From NCBI GenBank assembly GCA_032153715.1, contig JALDYR010000001.1, positions 1 through 64,000 of the forward strand: a DNA stretch of 64,000 nt. Reading direction: 5' to 3'. The notes below the pieces were generated by a model. The model worked only from the letters and a program-made list of their open reading frames with translations. It did not search any database and had not been told where the DNA came from. The translations under genes were made by a program, and so were the position numbers. The stretch is from SEAL01 sp032153715 (GTDB lineage: Bacteria; Patescibacteriota; Saccharimonadia; Saccharimonadales; Saccharimonadaceae). Below are positions 58,933-64,000 of this stretch, one piece after another; the stretch's first letter is position 1; every line of letters begins with the position of its first letter.

Positions 58933-59529
58933 CTAGGCTTTGACTATAACTTCGTCAACGAGACCGTACGTCACCGCTTCTTCGGCACTCATCCAAAAAT
59001 CGCGATCAGCATCTTTTTCAACTTTTGACAGTTTTTGACCGGTGTTCTTGGCAAGGATCTCATTCAGACGCTGCTTTAGATACAGGCCTTCACGGAGTGT
59101 AATTTCTTGGTCGCTAATCTTGCCCTGCGTGCCGCTGCTTGGCTGGTGGATCATAATACGACTGTTAGGTAACGCGAATCGCTTGCCCTTTGTACCGCTC
59201 GAAAGCAGGAATGCCCCCATACTCGCCTGCAAACCGATACCAATCGTCTGCACATCAGGACTAATAAACTGAATTGTGTCATAAATCGCCAGACCATCAT
59301 AAACACTACCGCCAGGGCTATTAATGTAGAGCTTGATGTCTTTCTTGCTGTCTTCGTAGGCAAGGTGCAACAGCTGAGCAACTACTACATTGGCGGTATG
59401 TTCATTGACGTCCTCGCCTAAAAAGATAATGCGTTCGTTTAATAGGCGACTATAAATATCAAAGGCACGTTCGCCGTCGTGTGTTTTCTCGATTACTGTT
59501 GGAACTAGATAACTACTTGGCTTATTCAT
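58933..59529 (-). CDS. clpP: ATP-dependent Clp protease proteolytic subunit
   Basis: 198 aa serine protease that forms tetradecamers with ClpX/ClpC ATPases. Catalytic triad Ser103 (GLQASMGAFLLSSG), His128 (RIMIHQPSSG) and Asp177 (DADRDFWM). The N-terminus MNKPSSYLVPTVIEKTHDGE is typical. Its promoter overlaps a CIRCE element, so HrcA control is expected. The ATG is 6 nt after the -10 box (leaderless). clpX is not adjacent. Confidence 0.97.
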   Translation of the reverse strand: MNKPSSYLVPTVIEKTHDGERAFDIYSRLLNERIIFLGEDVNEHTANVVVAQLLHLAYEDSKKDIKLYINSPGGSVYDGLAIYDTIQFISPDVQTIGIGLQASMGAFLLSSGTKGKRFALPNSRIMIHQPSSGTQGKISDQEITLREGLYLKQRLNEILAKNTGQKLSKVEKDADRDFWMSAEEAVTYGLVDEVIVKA

Positions 59530-59535
59530 ATATCA

Positions 59536-59564
59536 AGTATAGCGCGCATTAGCACTCGTTGCAA
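59536..59564 (-). promoter_or_regulatory. clpP: clpP promoter
   Basis: Minus strand TTGCAA (59559-59564), 17 nt, TATACT (59536-59541), then 6 nt to ATG 59529. The -35 lies inside the CIRCE spacer. Confidence 0.75.
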
Positions 59565-59575
59565 TGGAGTGCCAG
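59549..59575. promoter_or_regulatory. CIRCE operator (HrcA site)
   Basis: TTAGCACTC-gttgcaatg-GAGTGCCAG: consensus TTAGCACTC-N9-GAGTGCTAA with two mismatches in the last arm. Binding of HrcA here would block RNA polymerase at the clpP -35. Confidence 0.82.
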
Positions 59576-59677
59576 CGACTTGGCAGCTCCGATTTTATTC
59601 TGTTTATACTTGCACAGCATTAATAACTGTGATGAAATTGTCTTAATATCTTTCACTACAATACCAGGAGGTGGGTC

Positions 59678-59977
59678 ATGAAAGATATCGATAGCAAAGA
59701 TGACATCTATACGACCAGTATTCCGTGGGGTTACGTCATTGTTCCTGTAATGAAATGGGGTACTGTATTCTCGCTCGCTATCATCGGCGTGAACGCGATC
59801 AACTTGGTCGGAAGACGCGATCCCAATACAGGAGCACTCCTCGTCCTCGCGTTACTCGTTACCGGAGCGATATGGGGATTCAAGAGAGGTAGAGGTGATC
59901 ACCTGAAAAAATCAGATACACCAAAGGGCACTCACGACACTTTGCCAAACAATTCCCAGATCAATAAAGACTTCTGA
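59678..59977 (+). CDS. Small two-TM membrane protein
   Basis: 99 aa, strong Shine-Dalgarno GGAGG. Acidic N-terminus, two helices (about 17-43 and 51-68), then a basic polar tail of 30 residues. Family unknown. Two successive hairpins follow (TAGTCCTTTAG/CTAAAGGACTA and AGAGCCG/CGGCTCT-T6). Confidence 0.62.
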   Translation: MKDIDSKDDIYTTSIPWGYVIVPVMKWGTVFSLAIIGVNAINLVGRRDPNTGALLVLALLVTGAIWGFKRGRGDHLKKSDTPKGTHDTLPNNSQINKDF

Positions 59978-60027
59978 AAGGTGATTGGTAAGCAAGGTGA
60001 GACATCTTAATATCACCGAAGAGTATT

Positions 60028-60091
60028 TAGTCCTTTAGCAACGACGACTAAAGGACTACCCCCAGAGCCGACCTCCCGGCTCTTTTTTCTT
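60028..60091 (+). terminator. Tandem terminators of the 59678 gene
   Basis: TAGTCCTTTAG-caacgacga-CTAAAGGACTA (60028-60058), then AGAGCCG-acctcc-CGGCTCT with T6 (60064-60090). Confidence 0.78.
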
Positions 60092-60118
60092 TGCCTATTA
60101 AGCGACTATACTAGTCCT

Positions 60119-60370
60119 ATGGCCTTTAATCACTATGCAAAGATCAAACGGATTATCGCCGATCAGCCCGACGGCTGGTATGTCCGGCGCATCAACGAGC
60201 CGACTTCTGCGAAAAACTTCAAAGGTGAAACCATAGATTTTCCCCACTACTACCGTATCTATTCTGCGGACGGCGAGCAGCTGAAGTACTGTAAATTCCA
60301 GCAAATTGAGCGCCTATCAGTAGCACTTAGCATTCCAGTCGAAGCACTACCCATTCTCGAGGAAAATTAA
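60119..60370 (+). CDS. Small protein, unknown function (leaderless)
   Basis: 83 aa. TATACT (60107-60112) ends 6 nt before the ATG and no Shine-Dalgarno exists, so the mRNA should be leaderless. Begins MAFNHYAKIKRIIADQPDGW; mixed alpha/beta with a clustered FPHYYRIYSADGEQLKYCKF core. Family unknown. Terminator AAAGACCCCGC...GCGGaGTCTTT follows. Confidence 0.6.
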   Translation: MAFNHYAKIKRIIADQPDGWYVRRINEPTSAKNFKGETIDFPHYYRIYSADGEQLKYCKFQQIERLSVALSIPVEALPILEEN

Positions 60371-60400
60371 AAGACCCCGCAATATCCGCGGAGTCTTTCT
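60369..60400 (+). terminator. Terminator of the 60119 gene
   Basis: AAAGACCCCGC-aatatcc-GCGGAGTCTTT with one mismatch. Confidence 0.78.
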
Positions 60401-60420
60401 TCTTAATCTCAAGGTATGCG

Positions 60421-60434
60421 CTCTCGGCTCAAAG
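60421..60434. repeat. 14-bp inverted repeat, left copy
   Basis: CTCTCGGCTCAAAG; its exact reverse complement is at 60726-60739. It flanks the two-gene minus-strand unit. Confidence 0.7.
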
Positions 60435-60448
60435 AGGCGTACCGTTAC

Positions 60449-60574
60449 TCACAGATTATCGTACTGATCTCTCTTTTGAAGCAGGTGCTTGTCATAGAGC
60501 CGGTGCTCTAGACTCTTCCAGAGCTTTCCAACAATTTTCCAAAACCTATTCGATGGCGGTTCGATGTACATCAT
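60449..60574 (-). CDS. 41-aa basic/aromatic peptide, coupled
   Basis: ATG 60574 (ATGATG, overlapping the TGA stop of the preceding ORF) to TGA at 60449. 41 aa, MMYIEPPSNRFWKIVGKLWK followed by SLEHRLYDKHLLQK. Translation by re-initiation after the upstream ORF is likely. Amphipathic and basic; unknown family. Confidence 0.5.
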   Translation of the reverse strand: MMYIEPPSNRFWKIVGKLWKSLEHRLYDKHLLQKRDQYDNL

Positions 60575-60705
60575 TGTCGCACGGGCTTCGAGCTGGCGGC
60601 ACGCCACCACAATGTAGCCGCTGCACCTATGAAAACCGGTATCAACATCACTCGATCGAAAACCGAAACAATATCATCGCGACCGACAACTTGAATGAAC
60701 TTCAT
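60571..60705 (-). CDS. 44-aa single-TM peptide
   Basis: ATG 60705 with TAGGAG 8 nt upstream, 44 aa, one hydrophobic helix (residues about 19-35, VMLIPVFIGAAATLWW) and a basic tail (RAASSKPVRQ). It overlaps the next ORF by 4 nt. The size and topology are like small type-I toxin or holin-like peptides, but no such family is recognised. Confidence 0.55.
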   Translation of the reverse strand: MKFIQVVGRDDIVSVFDRVMLIPVFIGAAATLWWRAASSKPVRQ

Positions 60706-60725
60706 GCGAACTCTCCTATGTGTCA

Positions 60726-60739
60726 CTTTGAGCCGAGAG
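60726..60739. repeat. 14-bp inverted repeat, right copy
   Basis: CTTTGAGCCGAGAG, complement of 60421-60434. It lies in the 5' leader of the 60705 gene. Confidence 0.7.
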
Positions 60740-60783
60740 TACGCTCACAATACCATGCTCACCCCAGTAAATGCAAGGATAAG

Positions 60784-62058
60784 CTACTTGTTAAGTTCGA
60801 GAAGAAGGTCGATCGTCTTGTCGGTAAGAAGACGATTAGCGATATCACGCTGCAATTCTGGTGTTGTGAAATCTTGACCTGATTTTTTACCAAATTGCTC
60901 TTGGTACTGGTTGATCTTTTCAGCCAACTCTTCGTCGGTTGCCGTCACCTTTTCCACCTTTGAAAGCTCGGCAAGCACAAGCCCGGCTTTGACGCGATTT
61001 TCCGCCGCTTCGCGAACTTCGCTGTCAAGCCATTCTTCTTTTGTCAGCTTCTTACTTTCGAGGTACATATCGAGGTTCATGCCCTGATACATAAGATTCT
61101 GAATCATATCCTGCTCAATGCTGCGCTTTTGGTCATCAACCAAAATATCAGGCATTGGCACAGTACTTACTTTCACGAGTTCTGTTACCAGTGCGTCCTT
61201 TTGCTTGTCAACCGCTTCGCGCTCTTTTTGAGTTGTGATTTCACGCTTAATGTCTGCTTCAAGTTCATCAACTGACGTGAACGGACCAGATTTTGCAGCG
61301 AGCTCGTCAGTTAACTCCGGAAGGACAACTTCTTTGACTGCCTTAAGGGTTACTGTAAAGGTTACCTTTGCACTAGCGAGGTCTTTTGCGTGGTAGTCTG
61401 CAGGGAATTCAAGATCAATATCAAATTCCTCGCCTACCTTGTGACCAGCAACACCTTCTTCAAAACCTGGGATAAACTGACTAGAACCAAGCGTCAAGTT
61501 GTAGTCAGTTGCTGTGCCGCCATCAAATGCGACGCCATCTTTTTTACCTACGAAATCGATAACAACCTCGTCGCCGTCTTTGGCAGCTCGCTCAACTTCT
61601 TTACGTTCTGCAAATCCTTGGCGAATTCGATCGATAATTTCATCGACATCTTTCTTACCAACAGTCACTTTTTCTTTTTTAGCAGTAAGCTTTTTGTAAT
61701 CACCAAGCGTAATCTTTGGCAAGATTTCCGTCTCGGCAGTAAATTCAAGTTCTTTACCTGGAACAAACTTCTTTACGTCAACCGCAGGGCGATCGAGCGC
61801 TTGAATTTCTTCGCTCACAAAAGCTTCTGAAACAGCCTTTGACAATGCATCATCAAGTGTTTGTTGACCAAGTGCGTTTGAATCAACGTTCTTAGCGGCC
61901 ACACTTGCAGGAACTTTACCCTGACGGAAGCCAGGAACTTTAATCTTCTTTGCAAGTTTTGTCAGCGCAACTTGTTCGGCATCTTTGAGTTCTTTCTCAC
62001 CAAGAGTAATAGTGAGCTCAACTTTAGTATCTGATAGGTGTTTAACGGTCGTCTTCAT
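60784..62058 (-). CDS. tig: Trigger factor (ribosome-associated chaperone)
   Basis: 424 aa. N-terminal ribosome-binding domain with VPGFRQGKVPASVAAKN (the GFRxGxxP signature), central FKBP-type PPIase domain (about 150-235) and helical C-terminal arms. It binds L23 (rplW) at the tunnel exit. TATAAT lies 8 nt before the ATG, so the mRNA is leaderless. tig-clpP neighbourhood is conserved in bacteria, but here the two are separated by four small genes. Confidence 0.96.
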   Translation of the reverse strand: MKTTVKHLSDTKVELTITLGEKELKDAEQVALTKLAKKIKVPGFRQGKVPASVAAKNVDSNALGQQTLDDALSKAVSEAFVSEEIQALDRPAVDVKKFVPGKELEFTAETEILPKITLGDYKKLTAKKEKVTVGKKDVDEIIDRIRQGFAERKEVERAAKDGDEVVIDFVGKKDGVAFDGGTATDYNLTLGSSQFIPGFEEGVAGHKVGEEFDIDLEFPADYHAKDLASAKVTFTVTLKAVKEVVLPELTDELAAKSGPFTSVDELEADIKREITTQKEREAVDKQKDALVTELVKVSTVPMPDILVDDQKRSIEQDMIQNLMYQGMNLDMYLESKKLTKEEWLDSEVREAAENRVKAGLVLAELSKVEKVTATDEELAEKINQYQEQFGKKSGQDFTTPELQRDIANRLLTDKTIDLLLELNK

Positions 62059-62112
62059 TTGATTAATTATAACAGATGATCGCCAGGTTTTCGAATCAGT
62101 GCTACAAGTATT

Positions 62113-64000
62113 TTAGAAGCGCACCGGCAATTCGCGCGTATAGGTTGTAATTGCCCTAGCGTTATTGCGTCCCTTTTCGTATAGCCAAAGGTATGAATCT
62201 GCGCGAAGGTTAAAGACCTCTGCCGGCTCTGCCTCAGTTGCAGTTACCGAACCACCTGTGCGTCGCAGCAGCAATTGATTCGCCATCACCGGACCGTTGA
62301 CAGTCAACTGCTGAGTACAGTCGCGAACAGTTAGTGGTGGATTTACCTCACAAGTCTTGATGACACCAACCTCTTCTTTTGTCTCGTCAGCAACCGCACT
62401 TGCGCCAGCTGGGTATTTCGCCACCAACCAAGCGTTGACCGATGTCACAGAGGCATTGATGGTGATGTTTTTAGCGATAATCACCATTTGTGAAAGGTCC
62501 TTCGATGCGGCATACCTGCCGCCAGGATAATTGAGATTACCGGCAATTGTCACGCGTCCGTTCGGCACCGCTACGACAATTGACTTGCCTTTTCCAATCG
62601 TGCTGGCATCTAGTGTCAAGTCACCTTCAGTTTTTTGATATCGCCCTGATGTACTGTCGGCATTAAAGCTGAGCGTATTTACTGATGAATCCAGTGTCCG
62701 CGCAACTGGAATCTGATCGATAATCGCCTTCGCCGTATCTGGAATTGTACCAAGCGTGTTACTTGTACTGAACGTTCCATATTTGCCAGCAACATTCACG
62801 AATGTCAATTTACTCCAGCTTTGCTGGGCTGATAATGCTGCACCACCCTGGAGACCCGATGCAGTCGCAAAACCACTTACTGTTCCCGGTGCATACGCAT
62901 CATACTCGGTCCAGCTACCATAGGTTTTGCCACCCCCGCCCTTCGTGAGAACGCTTGTCTGAATTGTACTCTCAACCTTTTTTGACGAGGTTGGATCATC
63001 AGCGAAGTGACGTCCCACATACAAGTCCCCGCCAAAGACATTAATACGTGACTTTTTCCCGACCGTAATACAGCTAGCCGTACTGTGGCGGTTTGACGGA
63101 GAGCCAGATTGTGTCGGAGGCGTCACGATAGACAAGAAGCAGTAGCGCGTGCCACCAGCGGCATCATCTGGAATTTTGTAGTTATCAGTCGTCACCGTCG
63201 TCTTCTTGCTGGCTGGGAAGGTGCGATCGGCCTTCAATTTATCGACATCGAATAGCGATGCATTACCCGATCCCAGCAAAGCAACCATCGCTTCAGGTGT
63301 CGTGTTCTCGCGCGGAGCGCCACTCGTAATCGGTGCGATATTCACCCCAGGTTTTACCTTGATGCCGTACGTGCGCCAATTAACCGTACTGCTCTGTTCA
63401 TTTGTATTGCCAGTTGTATTGTTTACAAAATACGACACTTGAACAGATTCACCAGCTTCAGCCGGACCACTCTTATCGCGCTCAACAGACGGGACGAGAT
63501 TAAAGTTGACACTACCTACCGTTGTACAGACGTTTCCAGTCGAATAGGTTCCATTAGTATTATTCGACGGCTTGACGGATGTTTTGTAACAGATCTTGGC
63601 TCCGGCTGGTGTATCCTTTTGAATTGTCACCCTAGTCACGCCACCCCCATACCCCTTACCTGAGGTATTAGACAGGTAGCGGTTATCTTGCTGCGTTTTA
63701 TTGAGGTTTGCCCGAATTTTTTCGAGAATATTCTTATAGGTATAAGGGAATAGCGGCCCTTCACGCGTTGCGATACCGTTCCAGGTAATTGCACTATCTG
63801 CTAGAAACTTTCCGCTCACCTTGTTTACTTTGTGATTAAAAGTAACCACATCACCCGCACGAGATGTCGGCTTGTCGACCGTCGTACTTGTCGTTAGTTG
63901 GAATGGCGGAACAGGATCAAGAACAAACTCAAAGGTGATATAAGAACGCTCTCCGTTTGCTCCACCTGCGAATTCCGAGCTTCCCCACTTAAAACTACCC
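62113..64000 (-). CDS. Large surface/secreted protein, 3' part
   Basis: About 629 codons of an open frame that continues past the window edge (the frame remains open at 64000), so the N-terminus and signal peptide are missing. Thr/Ser/Gly/Asn-rich. An isopeptide/DUF11-like repeat (TVDKPTSRAGDVVTFNHKVN) is followed by several beta domains. The last ~150 residues form a filament-like beta-helix stretch (GKSIVVAVPNGRVTIAGNLN). No LPxTG is seen at the C-terminus. Likely an adhesin or envelope protein; exact family not recognised. Confidence 0.75.
   Translation of the reverse strand, partial: GSFKWGSSEFAGGANGERSYITFEFVLDPVPPFQLTTSTTVDKPTSRAGDVVTFNHKVNKVSGKFLADSAITWNGIATREGPLFPYTYKNILEKIRANLNKTQQDNRYLSNTSGKGYGGGVTRVTIQKDTPAGAKICYKTSVKPSNNTNGTYSTGNVCTTVGSVNFNLVPSVERDKSGPAEAGESVQVSYFVNNTTGNTNEQSSTVNWRTYGIKVKPGVNIAPITSGAPRENTTPEAMVALLGSGNASLFDVDKLKADRTFPASKKTTVTTDNYKIPDDAAGGTRYCFLSIVTPPTQSGSPSNRHSTASCITVGKKSRINVFGGDLYVGRHFADDPTSSKKVESTIQTSVLTKGGGGKTYGSWTEYDAYAPGTVSGFATASGLQGGAALSAQQSWSKLTFVNVAGKYGTFSTSNTLGTIPDTAKAIIDQIPVARTLDSSVNTLSFNADSTSGRYQKTEGDLTLDASTIGKGKSIVVAVPNGRVTIAGNLNYPGGRYAASKDLSQMVIIAKNITINASVTSVNAWLVAKYPAGASAVADETKEEVGVIKTCEVNPPLTVRDCTQQLTVNGPVMANQLLLRRTGGSVTATEAEPAEVFNLRADSYLWLYEKGRNNARAITTYTRELPVRF

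Overview
The window looks like a chromosomal segment of a Patescibacteria (CPR) genome, most likely a Saccharibacterium (TM7). The evidence is a str-S10-spc-alpha ribosomal cluster with no rpmD (uL30) between rpsE and rplO, cysteine-free versions of L36, S4 and S14, very compact operons with 1-4 nt overlaps, many promoters whose -10 box lies 6-13 nt before the start codon (leaderless or near-leaderless mRNAs), and many short lineage-specific proteins. TGA is used as an ordinary stop, so this is not the UGA=Gly code of Gracilibacteria/Absconditabacteria. There is no 16S rRNA in the window, so the assignment rests on gene content only.

Layout. 1-9.3 kb: end of tRNA-Tyr, two small membrane proteins, a minus-strand operon (unknown small gene-trpS-rluA-like-holB-like-TPR), small orphan genes, an alpha/beta hydrolase overlapping a Pup-ligase/depupylase (PafA/Dop) family gene, and a divergent two-domain VOC protein. 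9.3-25.1 kb: rplC-rplD-rplW-rplB-rpsS-rplV-rpsC-rplP-rpmC-rpsQ-rplN-rplX-rplE-rpsN-rpsH-(48-aa ORF)-rplF-rplR-rpsE-rplO-secY, a sortase and an orphan, then infA-rpmJ-rpsM-rpsK-rpsD-rpoA-rplQ-rplM-rpsI, all on the minus strand. 25.3-33.5 kb: an accessory region of about 16 small plus-strand genes of unknown function, most with their own 5' hairpin leader, Shine-Dalgarno and strong terminator. rpsJ sits alone inside it on the opposite strand. 33.5-58.2 kb: tuf, fusA, rpsG-rpsL and rpoC-rpoB in ancestral order, but separated by further accessory genes: small secreted peptides, a lipoprotein, a 7-TM/PAP2/lipid-kinase operon, yajQ and orphans. 58.4-64 kb: clpP with a CIRCE operator, small genes, tig, and the 3' part of a large surface protein.

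How it fits together. The classic rpoBC-rpsLG-fusA-tuf-rpsJ-S10-spc-alpha order is intact over about 49 kb, but nearly every junction outside the S10-spc and alpha operons holds orphan genes with their own promoters and terminators. This is the most striking large-scale property. The best candidates for new biology are the PafA/Dop homologue with no proteasome or Pup gene in view, the accessory genes that share 5' leaders and 3' double hairpins but not coding sequence, a pair of secreted peptides under near-identical promoter/dyad elements, and an RNA polymerase beta' subunit that has lost both zinc sites.
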